Source: Sulfurimonas sp. (GTDB lineage: Bacteria > Campylobacterota > Campylobacteria > Campylobacterales > Sulfurimonadaceae). Taken from it: DNA of 64,000 nucleotides. Numbering within the stretch: the first letter of the stretch is position 1; every line of letters starts with the position of its first letter. The translations under genes and the position numbers were made by a program. The DNA is taken from positions 1 through 64,000 of the forward strand of contig NZ_JAQVKP010000006.1 of assembly GCF_028694605.1 (NCBI RefSeq), written 5' to 3'. The notes beneath the pieces are model-generated. The model did not search any database and had not been told where the DNA came from. It saw only the letters and a program-made list of their open reading frames with translations. This document shows positions 1-9,795 of the stretch, in pieces.

Positions 1-97
<97 letters not shown>

Positions 98-481
98 TTG
101 AAGTTAGTTTAATCTTTGCCCAAGATTTAAAAATCATTGGCTTTATGTTTGCTCTATATACTGTTATATATATATAAAGACTTGTAAAGTATCTATTGCT
201 ATAAATACCTATTGGGTATAAATAGAATAGACGGTTGTTGTTATTTAGTTTTTATAAGTAAACTTATATAACTTCTATAACTCTTTTATTTCGTTATTAA
301 AGTCTGTTTACTTGCTTAGTTTTCAATGATCTCAAACTACCCTGAAACTTCGTTACAAAGCCTCTTAAAACCTAAACTTTAGGTCTCTGTGTTTGTGGAT
401 GGGAATTATAGGGAAAGGATTCTTAGAGGGGGCTTAAAATGAGGTGGGATTTGATTTTTTTTGAAAATTATCAATTTTTAC

Positions 482-1507
482 TCAATTTTCCTCTATCCAA
501 CCGCCTCCTAAGAGCTTGTTACCATCATAAAAAACGGCTGCCTGTCCTGCGGCAACACCAAAAACGCTCTCTTTGAGTGTTACATACGCCTTCTCGTCTC
601 TCACTTCTATATGGCACGGTACGGCTTTGGTTCTATATCTTAGTTTTACTGTTGTATCAAAACTTGAAGCATCTATGTAGAGATTTAGATTCCCTAAAAT
701 AACGCTGTCGCAAGCTAAATCCTCTTTTTTGCCGACAACGATGCGATTATTTGCTGCATCTATACTTACAACGTAATGCGGGACATGCGCCCCTCTGACG
801 CTAAAACCTCTTCTTTTACCAATTGTGTAGTGCATATATCCTTTATGCTCACCCACAATATTTCCGTCTTTATCGACAACTTCTCCAACTTTATCAACCT
901 CAACAAACTCTTTGAGTACGTCAGTGTATGTTGTTTCGACAAAACATATCTCCGTTGATTCTCTTTGAGTTGCGAATGTTTCCAGCCCGCTGATAGAAGC
1001 TGCCAGCTCTTTTATCTCGCTTTTTTTTCTCTCTCCTAGTGGGAAAAGCAGTCTTGGCAATATCTCTTTGTGTACATAAAAAAGAAAATAGCTCTGATCT
1101 TTTGTATCATCATCCGCTTCGTAAAAATACTCTCCATCTGTTTTGATGTAGTGTCCGGTTGCTATAAAATCTGCTCCTATGGTATCTGCATACCTTACCA
1201 TTTCACCAAATTTGAGACTTCTGTTGCATAGCGCACATGGATTTGGGGTTTTACCTTTGGCATAGGTCTCAACAAAAGGTTGAAAAACCTTTTCATCAAA
1301 AATGCCCTGCAAATCAATAACATGCAGTTTCACGCCTACAAAATCCGCTGCCTTTTTTGCTCTTGCCTCATGTACTTCATGGTACCCAGGGCTGGAGTGA
1401 AGTTTCATATAGAGGCCCTCTACATCATAACCCTCCTCTTTTAAAAGCATGGCTGCAACGGTAGAGTCAACCCCTCCGCTCATTCCGACTAAAACTTTTT
1501 TAGACAT
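482..1507 (-). CDS. mnmA: tRNA-specific 2-thiouridylase MnmA
   Basis: ORF with PP-loop SGGVDS, NPCALCN and EICFV catalytic motifs. Likely start is internal at MSKKVLVGMSGGVDS rather than the ORF-track start at 1582. Confidence 0.95.
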   Translation of the reverse strand: MSKKVLVGMSGGVDSTVAAMLLKEEGYDVEGLYMKLHSSPGYHEVHEARAKKAADFVGVKLHVIDLQGIFDEKVFQPFVETYAKGKTPNPCALCNRSLKFGEMVRYADTIGADFIATGHYIKTDGEYFYEADDDTKDQSYFLFYVHKEILPRLLFPLGERKKSEIKELAASISGLETFATQRESTEICFVETTYTDVLKEFVEVDKVGEVVDKDGNIVGEHKGYMHYTIGKRRGFSVRGAHVPHYVVSIDAANNRIVVGKKEDLACDSVILGNLNLYIDASSFDTTVKLRYRTKAVPCHIEVRDEKAYVTLKESVFGVAAGQAAVFYDGNKLLGGGWIEEN

Positions 1508-2279
1508 TGCGCTTGTCCTCTTTTTTTCTATTTTCATCTTCTGCAAACTCTTGGAGTGTTTGACAATATTTTGTATCTCCAAGTCCGGATTCTTTGAGAA
1601 TTGCGATTTGCTTAAAAAGAGAATTTTCTATCTCTTGCACAACAAATTCCAAATCATCACTTAGTGTGATGATTTGCAAATCTTCATAAGTTATCATCCC
1701 GTTTTTATAGAGTTTATTCTCTAAAAACTTCATAAGCGGCTTATAAAAAGCAGTTCCAACCACAAATATCTTTACACCGGTAATTTTTTTTGTTTGTACA
1801 AGAGTCAGTGCCTCAAAAAGCTCATCCAAAGTTCCATAGCCGCCCGGAAAAATCACATAAGCGATAGAGTACTTCACGAGCATAACTTTTCTTGAGAAAA
1901 AATAGTCAAAATTAAGTTCTGTAGTTGTGTATCTGTTTGGAAGTTGTTCAAAAGGCAAATCAATATTAAGACCAATGGATTCGACATTTTTATGAGCTAC
2001 TGCACCTCTGTTTGCAGCCTCCATGATGCCCGGTCCACCGCCCGTCATAATGTTAAATCCTCTTTGTGCCAACATGGAAGAGAGTTCTCGCGCGATTTTA
2101 TAGTATTTGCTGTCAATCTTTGCCTTAGCGCTTCCAAACATCGTTATAGTCGGTCCGAGATCTCCAAGATCATCAAAACCCTTTACGAAATCTGCAAGAA
2201 TCCTAAAGACACTCCATGTATCTGCTGATTTAATCTCTTTGACATATTTTTTTGCCAAATCACCCTGACGTTTACGCAT
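1500..2279 (-). CDS. LOG family protein (TIGR00730-type, lysine decarboxylase-like fold)
   Basis: GGGPGIMEAANRGA and PGGYGTLDE motifs. Confidence 0.9.
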   Translation of the reverse strand: MRKRQGDLAKKYVKEIKSADTWSVFRILADFVKGFDDLGDLGPTITMFGSAKAKIDSKYYKIARELSSMLAQRGFNIMTGGGPGIMEAANRGAVAHKNVESIGLNIDLPFEQLPNRYTTTELNFDYFFSRKVMLVKYSIAYVIFPGGYGTLDELFEALTLVQTKKITGVKIFVVGTAFYKPLMKFLENKLYKNGMITYEDLQIITLSDDLEFVVQEIENSLFKQIAILKESGLGDTKYCQTLQEFAEDENRKKEDKRNV

Positions 2280-2291
2280 ACAAGTCCTTAG

Positions 2292-3152
2292 CTACGATTT
2301 GAGCTGATTCAATCGCTCTCTTTTTGTGCCAATCGTAGTTATCTGAACGCCAAAATTTCCATCAACGATAACGACTTCTCCTTCTGCTATAACATGGTCA
2401 TCCACAAGTATATCAAGAGGGTCGTTGGCTAGTTGGTTTAGCTCTATAACAGAACCTATATCCATATTGAGAACATCTTTAAGAAGCATTTTTTTCTTTC
2501 CGATCCTTACTTTTACCGGAAGCTTCACGTCCATGATGAGCCCAATATTAGCTAGTTCATCGCCACTTAGAGAGCTGTGAGAAACAGTATCTTGCATTTT
2601 ATTTGATTCACCTGATTTATCTTTTTTAGAGGTTTTGTTTGTATCAAAAACCTCATCATACAAAGTTTCATCTACGATAAACATCAAAAGCGACTGTACA
2701 CTTCCTATGCCAAATCGATAAACGAACATTTTATAGTAGTTTTCAAGTGAGACATCTTTGTTTTCATCGATATACTCAACATCTTCTACACTAAAAGATA
2801 GGGATGGGAGCTCTTTTTGTGCTCCAAGACTATTTGAGATTGCTCCAAAGATATTTGAGATAATCTCTTTTGCAGCATCCAAATCATCATCACTTACATC
2901 TTCTCTGCTACTCTCCTCTTCACCGAGCATCATATCTGAGAGAGCCGTTACAAGATTTGGTGTGAGTGCTACCATAGCAGAGGCTTTAAAGCTCCCGCTT
3001 ATAGCGATATGAAGCAGTACAATAGGCGGAACAATGCTAGAAATAATACTTAACTCCTGCTCCTCCTTAAGGCCCAAAGACGGAGCCTGACCAACGAGTG
3101 CTTCTATCGTTCCTATAGTCTCATTTTCAAACAGCTTTATAAAATTACTCAT
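2292..3152 (-). CDS. fliY: Flagellar motor switch protein FliY
   Basis: C-terminal FliN/SpoA-like domain (LMDVKLPVKVRIGKKKMLLKDVLNMDIGSVIELNQLANDPLDILVDDHVIAEGEVV); directly downstream of fliM, as in Campylobacter. Confidence 0.93.
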   Translation of the reverse strand: MSNFIKLFENETIGTIEALVGQAPSLGLKEEQELSIISSIVPPIVLLHIAISGSFKASAMVALTPNLVTALSDMMLGEEESSREDVSDDDLDAAKEIISNIFGAISNSLGAQKELPSLSFSVEDVEYIDENKDVSLENYYKMFVYRFGIGSVQSLLMFIVDETLYDEVFDTNKTSKKDKSGESNKMQDTVSHSSLSGDELANIGLIMDVKLPVKVRIGKKKMLLKDVLNMDIGSVIELNQLANDPLDILVDDHVIAEGEVVIVDGNFGVQITTIGTKRERLNQLKS

Positions 3153-3155
3153 GAT

Positions 3156-4244
3156 TTACTCCTCATCATACCCGGCTTCTTCTTCCAACATAATCTCTTT
3201 AACGCCTGAAATTTTTTCACGTCGTATAAGTTCAAAATTTTCCAGTGCTCGTTTGACGGCATCTCTTTCTGTTTCGATTATTTCTGTAATTTGGATAGAT
3301 TTTCTAAATCTTCTAAGACCAATCTTTCCTCGAAATCTATCTTTGCCGTCAACACGCACAGTGACTACATCATCTGCCGGACTTGTCAGTCTTATAATAT
3401 CTCCTACCTGAAGTTCCAAAACATCTCTTAGTGTCAGTTCAGCATTTCCAAGCATCGCTTCGATACCAACTTTTGCCCCGCCTAAAAGTACGTGAAGTTC
3501 AGTATTTCTGCTCTTTTTTGTACTCGTTTCATTGAGCATCAAATCTCTGCTTGCAAGTTTTGGAAGAATCGGCTCAAGTGAGATAACAGGATAACAGATA
3601 TTCATCATTCCTGAGCTCTGCCCGATAATAATCTCCATAACAACCATAACGACAATCTCATTTTGCGCAACTATCTGCACAACATTTGGGCTTGACTCTT
3701 TGGATTCGATATTTGGAAAGATATCCATAACCGGACCCCAAGCCTCTTTGAGTGTACTCATCATAACACGCAAAATTGTCTCAAAAAGAGAGAGTTCTAT
3801 ATCTGAAAACTCTCTGCTTGCATCAAAAGGCTCACCCTTACCGCCCAAAAGACGGTCTAACATAGGAAATGCAATGGAAGGATTTATCTCGATAACACCG
3901 CTTCCCTCTAAAGGTTTCATCGAAAAGACATTAAAGCTTGTCGGATTTGGCAGAGACATCAAAAACTCGCCATACGTCATCTGATCAACCGAGTGAAGCT
4001 GAATCTCAACAATAGAGCGCATGATAGAGGAGATTTGGGATGCCAAAGTTCTTGCCATCTTGTCATGGATACCACGGAATGCACGAAGCTGCTCTTTAGA
4101 GACTCTATTTGGACGCTTGAAGTCATAAAGTGTTACTTGTCTGTTTGATACCGGAGAATCCTCTCCTGCTTCAAAGAGGTCTGTCTCATCATCAACAACG
4201 TCTAGTAGCGCATCTATCTCTTCTTGGGAAAGTATATCTGCCAT
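3156..4244 (-). CDS. fliM: Flagellar motor switch protein FliM
   Basis: N-terminal MADILSQEEIDALLD CheY-binding motif and FliM-type body. Confidence 0.97.
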   Translation of the reverse strand: MADILSQEEIDALLDVVDDETDLFEAGEDSPVSNRQVTLYDFKRPNRVSKEQLRAFRGIHDKMARTLASQISSIMRSIVEIQLHSVDQMTYGEFLMSLPNPTSFNVFSMKPLEGSGVIEINPSIAFPMLDRLLGGKGEPFDASREFSDIELSLFETILRVMMSTLKEAWGPVMDIFPNIESKESSPNVVQIVAQNEIVVMVVMEIIIGQSSGMMNICYPVISLEPILPKLASRDLMLNETSTKKSRNTELHVLLGGAKVGIEAMLGNAELTLRDVLELQVGDIIRLTSPADDVVTVRVDGKDRFRGKIGLRRFRKSIQITEIIETERDAVKRALENFELIRREKISGVKEIMLEEEAGYDEE

Positions 4245-4247
4245 CTC

Positions 4248-4931
4248 TTAAGCTCCTACACTCTCTTTAATTTTGTGGATAACAGACTTATGAATCTGAG
4301 AAATTCTTGATTCTGTAATATCTAAAACCTCGCTTATCTCTTTTAGAGAGAGTTCTTCAAAGTAATAAAGCTGAATAATAAGCTGCTCCCGTTGGCTATA
4401 CCCGCCCAAAACAGTCTTAATAATATTTATAAGTTCATCACGCTCTATGGCTGCGAGAGAAGCCCCCTCATCACCGACTTGGAGCTGGTCATCAAGAGGC
4501 ATAACCGTATATATAGAAGAAGCTACTCGCGCTTCATGTATCTTCTCTATATCTTCATGAAGCATTGCGGCAAGCTGTATATCACTTGGCTCTTCGTCAT
4601 GTGTAGCTCTGTACTCTTCTACTGCATAGTCTATTGCTTTGATAAGTTTTCTGCTTGAGCGGCTTACAACATCCAAACTTCTTAGATAGTCAAGCATCGC
4701 TCCATAAACACGCTTTTTGGCATATCCCCAAAAAGAGTCATTTAGCCCCTCGTCATATCTTCTTGCTAGTTTTATGAGTTCTTCCGTTCCGATAGCAGAG
4801 AGATCCATATAGTCTATAGAGCTGGGCAATCTCTCTTTTAACCTAAAAGCCATTGCTTTAACCGCAGGAAGGTACTGAATTGCAAGTTCGTCTTTTTTGT
4901 GCTTTAAATCTTCATTGTAGGCACTTATCAT
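4248..4931 (-). CDS. fliA: RNA polymerase sigma-28 factor FliA
   Basis: Sigma-70 region 2/4 features (YDEGLNDSFWGYAKKRVYGAMLDYLRSLD; LKEISEVLDITESRISQIHKSVIHKIKE) and flagellar gene context. Confidence 0.93.
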   Translation of the reverse strand: MISAYNEDLKHKKDELAIQYLPAVKAMAFRLKERLPSSIDYMDLSAIGTEELIKLARRYDEGLNDSFWGYAKKRVYGAMLDYLRSLDVVSRSSRKLIKAIDYAVEEYRATHDEEPSDIQLAAMLHEDIEKIHEARVASSIYTVMPLDDQLQVGDEGASLAAIERDELINIIKTVLGGYSQREQLIIQLYYFEELSLKEISEVLDITESRISQIHKSVIHKIKESVGA

Positions 4932-5260
4932 CTGACACTTCCGGCATCTGCGGCATTTGTTTTGATAGCAGCATCCGTAATTTTAATAGCAGAGTCGATG
5001 AGTTTTTCTCTTTTGTTTATCTCAACCACATAGTAATCAAGCTTTTTCTCATGCTGATCTTTTGGAAAAAAATAGTTCTTCGCAACTGTGGTTTTGTAGT
5101 AAAAAGCAATAATAATATGCGAGAAAAGATAAAAAAAAGCAGTGATAAGAAATGTATATGTAAGAAGTCCTTCTGCATTGAATGATTTTAATATACCAAA
5201 TGCTATCCCTACAAAAAAACCTTGGACAGTAAAAAAATATACAAAATTCTCACCAACCAT
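4928..5260 (-). CDS. Small membrane protein of the flhG-fliA interval
   Basis: ORF with two hydrophobic segments, overlapping the fliA start. The same position holds a small membrane protein in the Campylobacter fliY-fliM-fliA-x-flhG-flhF cluster. Confidence 0.75.
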   Translation of the reverse strand: MVGENFVYFFTVQGFFVGIAFGILKSFNAEGLLTYTFLITAFFYLFSHIIIAFYYKTTVAKNYFFPKDQHEKKLDYYVVEINKREKLIDSAIKITDAAIKTNAADAGSVR

Positions 5261-5282
5261 CTACTTTTATCCCAAATTAAAT

Positions 5283-6158
5283 TTAAAAATGTTTTACCAA
5301 ACGTCTAAAAAGCCCTGACAATCCACTTTCGCTTGGAGAAACTAGCACATTTCGTTCCAAACTGCCGGCTATGTTGTTTGCGATAGCAGTAATATCTTTG
5401 TGAACAGAAGAGTTAGGATGGGCAACACTAAAGAGTGCTCTTTGTTTCACTGAGGTTGAAACCTTTAAATCACTATCTATCTTTCCTATAAGTTTGAGAT
5501 TTAAGCCGCTTCCGATATTTGCAAGAGCTACTTTTTTGATTTTTTCATATACGGAAACCGCCTCTTTAGTACCTTTGACTTGATTCATAATCAATCCTAT
5601 ATCATTTCTCAAAGCAGCAATAGTTTTGATAGTCGCATACGCATCGGTTATTGCCGCAGGGTCCGGAACAGTGACGACGATCACATCATCCGCCGCATCC
5701 AAAAACATCTGTATATGCTCCCCAATCCCCGCGCCGGTGTCAATAATCATAAAATCGAGCTTATCCAAAACCTCAGCCTCATTCATAAATCTCTCAAAGA
5801 GAGCTTTATCGGCATATTTTAGTATCTCATCGCCACTCTCACCGGGGATAAGGATAAGATTTCTCGTAACTGGAATCAAGATATCTGCAACTGTTGCTTC
5901 GCCTTTGAGCACATGGAGAATGTTTTTCTTAATCTTGACATTAAACATCACATCTAAATTTGCCAAACCGATATCTGCATCAAAAATGCCTACGTTGAAA
6001 CCGTTTTGAGAGAGTACGTATGCCAAATTCGAGCTTATTGTACTTTTACCGACACCGCCTTTTCCGCTTGTAATGGCTACAAAACGGGTCTTTTTAGATT
6101 TTTTTACAGCGTTTGAAGAAACTAACTCTTCAAGTTTTTTTGCCTGATGCCCTATCAT
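5283..6158 (-). CDS. flhG: MinD/ParA-like ATPase FlhG (flagellar number regulator)
   Basis: Deviant Walker A SGKGGVGKSTISSNLAYVL; directly downstream of flhF. Confidence 0.93.
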   Translation of the reverse strand: MIGHQAKKLEELVSSNAVKKSKKTRFVAITSGKGGVGKSTISSNLAYVLSQNGFNVGIFDADIGLANLDVMFNVKIKKNILHVLKGEATVADILIPVTRNLILIPGESGDEILKYADKALFERFMNEAEVLDKLDFMIIDTGAGIGEHIQMFLDAADDVIVVTVPDPAAITDAYATIKTIAALRNDIGLIMNQVKGTKEAVSVYEKIKKVALANIGSGLNLKLIGKIDSDLKVSTSVKQRALFSVAHPNSSVHKDITAIANNIAGSLERNVLVSPSESGLSGLFRRLVKHF

Positions 6159-7423
6159 GCTTTGCTCCTGTTAAAACCATCAAGCAAACACTCTATCAAA
6201 AAATCACCATTTGCGCACACCAAATCTTCGGGAACTTCCTGCCCGACGGAGAAGTAGCTTATGGGCTTTTTAGTCTCGTATGCAAGGGAAAATATATTGC
6301 CAAAGCCTCTTGTTTCATCAAGCTTTGTAAACATAAGCGTGTCAATATTAAGGGCTGAAAAGTTTTCATAGGTCGCTTTTAGGTCTTCATACTTAATGGA
6401 ACTTGGCATAACCAAAACAACATCAATGTTGTACTTAACGTCATTGCCCTCCAAACACTCATATATCTTCTCTATCTTTTTTCTATCATAAGGGCTTGAA
6501 CCCATTGTATCGATAAGTATATAGTCACAATACCTCAGCGAATCAAGCGCACTTGCAAAATCCACAGGGTCAACAACCGTCTCAATGCCTAACTTCATCA
6601 TTCTTGCATACTGCATCAGCTGCTCTACCGCACCGATACGGTAAGTATCAAGCACGACCAACCCGACTTTGTACTTTTTTTCCATCAAGTAGGAGTAGCG
6701 AGCTGCGAGCTTTGCCACCGATGTCGTCTTGCCGACACCGGTAGGACCGACAAGCATAATCACTTTTTTATTTCCCACAGAAGGTGTACTCTCAAGTCGT
6801 ATGGGTACCATTTTTCGCAAAACAGTCTGAAAATATCTTTTGATTGTTGAGGAATTTTCTCTCATCTTAAAGGGCATATGCTCCAGTGTCATTCTCATGA
6901 TAGCATCAAGATGTTCTCTGTTCATTCCGCTTTGTGATGCAAGTCTATAGATTTCTGCAAACTCTGAAGGGATATGACTCTCTAAATCGGGTGCTTTTTC
7001 TTCCCAGAACATATTTTGAATAATCTTAACCTTATCACCGAGCTTTGCGATTTCCGATTTTATCTCTTTGAGTTCTTTTGGTTCAAATGTGCCTTGCGGT
7101 TGGTACTCAGCATAGCTGTAAAGCGGATCTTTGACATCTGCAATTTTAGATATCTGCTGCGCTGCGTATGAGATATCATAAAGAACATCAGCGCTCTTTT
7201 GAGTAAGCGGTCTGCCGTCTTTTGGAATCGGCGCTGCTTTTTCGTAACTCTCCTGTAAGTCACCCTCTACTCCCATCACTATCTCATAAAGTGCCTCACG
7301 ACCGAGTGATTTTTTTTGTATCTCTTTTGTATCAATATGAAGCATCTGGTTGTAAAAAGGGTGCGTTTTTGCCTTTTTGAGAGCTTCTGATGGTGTTTTG
7401 CCCGTAAAAGTAAGTATCTTCAT
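6155..7423 (-). CDS. flhF: Signal-recognition-particle-type GTPase FlhF
   Basis: GPTGVGKTTSVAKLAARY, LDTYRIGAVEQL and FTKLDETRGFG motifs. Confidence 0.95.
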   Translation of the reverse strand: MKILTFTGKTPSEALKKAKTHPFYNQMLHIDTKEIQKKSLGREALYEIVMGVEGDLQESYEKAAPIPKDGRPLTQKSADVLYDISYAAQQISKIADVKDPLYSYAEYQPQGTFEPKELKEIKSEIAKLGDKVKIIQNMFWEEKAPDLESHIPSEFAEIYRLASQSGMNREHLDAIMRMTLEHMPFKMRENSSTIKRYFQTVLRKMVPIRLESTPSVGNKKVIMLVGPTGVGKTTSVAKLAARYSYLMEKKYKVGLVVLDTYRIGAVEQLMQYARMMKLGIETVVDPVDFASALDSLRYCDYILIDTMGSSPYDRKKIEKIYECLEGNDVKYNIDVVLVMPSSIKYEDLKATYENFSALNIDTLMFTKLDETRGFGNIFSLAYETKKPISYFSVGQEVPEDLVCANGDFLIECLLDGFNRSKA

Positions 7424-7908
7424 CTCTTTATATCCGCTAATGGAATAAGCACGCTCTCTCTTTTAAACCACTCCGCATGTGGTATCTGAAGCTTTTGTGT
7501 TGCAACAACTCTCTTGTCAAAAAATATAATATCCAAATCAAGCGTCCTTGGAGCGTTGGCAAAACTTCTTTTGCGTGCAAATTTTTTCTCTACTCGCATC
7601 AAATAATCTAAAAAGATCATAGGCTGCATACTCGTTTTTAATACAATAATTGAATTAAAAAAATCATCCTGCCTAGTAAACCCAAAGGGAGGATTTTTCA
7701 AAATCAACGACTTTTGAAGCAACTCTACTCTTTTGTCCCGTCTTAAATAAGTGCAAAGACGGTCAAATCTTCTAAGTACGTCGCCTACATTTCCGCCTAT
7801 TCCAACAGTAACGCTGTAACGGTGTGAACTTTTTGGGCTTCTTGCTTTAAAAGAGCGTAAATTTTTAAAAGTGGTAAGTCTCTCATTCAATTTACGCCGA
7901 ATATACAT
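7420..7908 (-). CDS. folK: 2-amino-4-hydroxy-6-hydroxymethyldihydropteridine diphosphokinase
   Basis: GIGGNVGD and RTLDLDIIFFD motifs. Confidence 0.93.
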   Translation of the reverse strand: MYIRRKLNERLTTFKNLRSFKARSPKSSHRYSVTVGIGGNVGDVLRRFDRLCTYLRRDKRVELLQKSLILKNPPFGFTRQDDFFNSIIVLKTSMQPMIFLDYLMRVEKKFARKRSFANAPRTLDLDIIFFDKRVVATQKLQIPHAEWFKRESVLIPLADIKR

Positions 7909-7910
7909 AA

Positions 7911-8390
7911 CTACTCTGCTTGTGCAGCTTGTTTTTGCATCTCTTGAACCGCTCTGATTTCATTGAAAATCTGTACCATTCCAACCATAGCCAAATGATA
8001 CCCAAAAGGACCAAATCCAACTATAGAAGATGTACAAACCGCTGCCACCATATTTTGCTTTCTAAACTCTTCACGGCGGTGAATGTTGCTGATATGCACT
8101 TCAATAGTCGGTAGATTTACCGCTGAAATAGCATCACGAATAGCTATAGATGTGTGTGTATATGCCGCCGGATTTATGATGATGCCTTGCGCATCGCCGT
8201 AGCACTCTTGGATTTTATCTACGATTTCACCCTCAAAATTGCTTTGAAAAAACTCAATCTCTATCCCGCTTTGCTCTGCAAAATCTCTCATTTGTGCATG
8301 AATCTGCTCTAGCTTCATCGCACCGTAAACTTGTTGCTCTCTGATACCGAGCATATTGAGGTTTGGTCCTTGGATTACTACTATTTTCAT
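7911..8390 (-). CDS. aroQ: 3-dehydroquinate dehydratase, type II
   Basis: [32 protein letters not shown] and [14 protein letters not shown] motifs. Confidence 0.96.
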   Translation of the reverse strand: MKIVVIQGPNLNMLGIREQQVYGAMKLEQIHAQMRDFAEQSGIEIEFFQSNFEGEIVDKIQECYGDAQGIIINPAAYTHTSIAIRDAISAVNLPTIEVHISNIHRREEFRKQNMVAAVCTSSIVGFGPFGYHLAMVGMVQIFNEIRAVQEMQKQAAQAE

Positions 8391-8406
8391 ATTTTACCTT
8401 TTTTGT

Positions 8407-8498
8407 TAGACTTCTTTTGCGGCATCTGTTTAGCGAACGATTCTGCAACGAAAGTGTTGCAACAAGAATGAGTAAACAGAGGTTGCAAAAGAAGTCTA
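8407..8498. repeat. Long imperfect inverted repeat / giant hairpin
   Basis: Perfect 14-bp arms TAGACTTCTTTTGC / GCAAAAGAAGTCTA, plus internal arms TCTGTTTA / TAAACAGA and an inner GCAAC/GTTGC region. Confidence 0.85.
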
Positions 8499-8571
8499 TT
8501 CTTATTTTTTTAAGCGGCTATTTTATCTAAATAAAGCATAATCTAGTTTAAATTTTTCAAAAAGATAAGAG

Positions 8572-9795
8572 ATGCAGATACTTACTCCAAACTATATTTT
8601 GACACCGGATGTACTTTTAAAGGATATGGCGGTTGCTTTTGACAAAACCATACGCAAAATTGCTCCGCTTGAAGAGTTACAAAAAGAGTTTGGTGATGCC
8701 GATGTCATCGAACTCAAAAAAAACTCTCTCTTGATGCCCGGACTCATCAACGCTCATGTGCACATTGAGTTTAGTGCCAACAAAACAAGCCTCTCTTATG
8801 GAGATTTTATCTCATGGCTCTACAGTGTCATAGAAAACCGTGAAGGACTTATAGGCGGTTGTGGCAAAGAGTGTATGCAAAGGGCGGTTGATGCAATGCT
8901 TGAGAGCGGTATCACAACTTTTGGTGCGGTTAGCTCGCACGGGATGGACTTGGAAGTTTGCGCCGCCTCTCCTCAAAATGTTGTTTTTTTCAATGAACTT
9001 ATCGGTTCGCAAGCAACCATGGCGGACGCACTTTTTGGAGATTTCAGAAGCAGACTTGATGCTTCAAAAAGTGTTCAAAGAGAAGGGTTTTACCCTGCCG
9101 TTGCCATCCACTCGCCATACTCTGTCCATCCGATTTTAATCCAAAAAGCACTCCAAATAGTTAAAAACGAGGGTCTAAAACTTACCGCACACTTTATGGA
9201 GAGCAATGCCGAGAGAGAGTGGCTTGACAAAAGCGAGGGAGATTTTAAGTCCTTTTTTGAAAATCTGCTCAAACAAAGCAGCGCAACAAGCAGTGCAGCG
9301 GAGTTTTTAGCCTCTTTTGAGGGGCAAAAAACTCTCTTTACCCATGTAGTCAAAGCAAGCGATGAAGAGATGGAGAGCCTTGCATCAAACGGGCATACAA
9401 TCATCCACTGCCCTATCTCAAACAGACTTTTAGGCAACGGTGCGCTTGATTTGGCAAAAGTTCAAAAACACTCTATCAACTGGGTTTTAGCGACAGACGG
9501 ACTTAGTTCCAACTACAAACTTGACCTTTTTGAAGAAATGAAGTGCGCTCTTTTTATGCACTCAAATCTCCCGCTTTTGGATTTGGCAAGAAGTCTAATA
9601 AAAAGTGTTACAAAAGACGCAGCGGCGGCTCTTGGACTCAATACCGGAGAGATTAGAGAGGGAAAAAATGCCGATATGCTCGTGCTGGAGTTGGAGAGTG
9701 AACCAAACGATGAGTTAGCCATCCATTTAATACTCCACCGATATAATATCTCCCAAATTTACATCAACGGAAAGTTACAAAAATGCAGTTTATAA
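8572..9795 (+). CDS. Amidohydrolase-family metal-dependent hydrolase, probable aminodeoxyfutalosine deaminase (menaquinone futalosine pathway)
   Basis: Amidohydrolase motifs (PGLINAHVHIEF, HFMES, HCPISNRLLG, LATDGLSSN). Its position between aroQ and sppA matches Campylobacter Cj0067. Confidence 0.8.
   Translation: MQILTPNYILTPDVLLKDMAVAFDKTIRKIAPLEELQKEFGDADVIELKKNSLLMPGLINAHVHIEFSANKTSLSYGDFISWLYSVIENREGLIGGCGKECMQRAVDAMLESGITTFGAVSSHGMDLEVCAASPQNVVFFNELIGSQATMADALFGDFRSRLDASKSVQREGFYPAVAIHSPYSVHPILIQKALQIVKNEGLKLTAHFMESNAEREWLDKSEGDFKSFFENLLKQSSATSSAAEFLASFEGQKTLFTHVVKASDEEMESLASNGHTIIHCPISNRLLGNGALDLAKVQKHSINWVLATDGLSSNYKLDLFEEMKCALFMHSNLPLLDLARSLIKSVTKDAAAALGLNTGEIREGKNADMLVLELESEPNDELAIHLILHRYNISQIYINGKLQKCSL

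Noticed and set aside
9090-9437. Antisense ORF inside the amidohydrolase gene
   Set aside because: Ser/Leu-rich antisense translation; coding strand is clearly the amidohydrolase.
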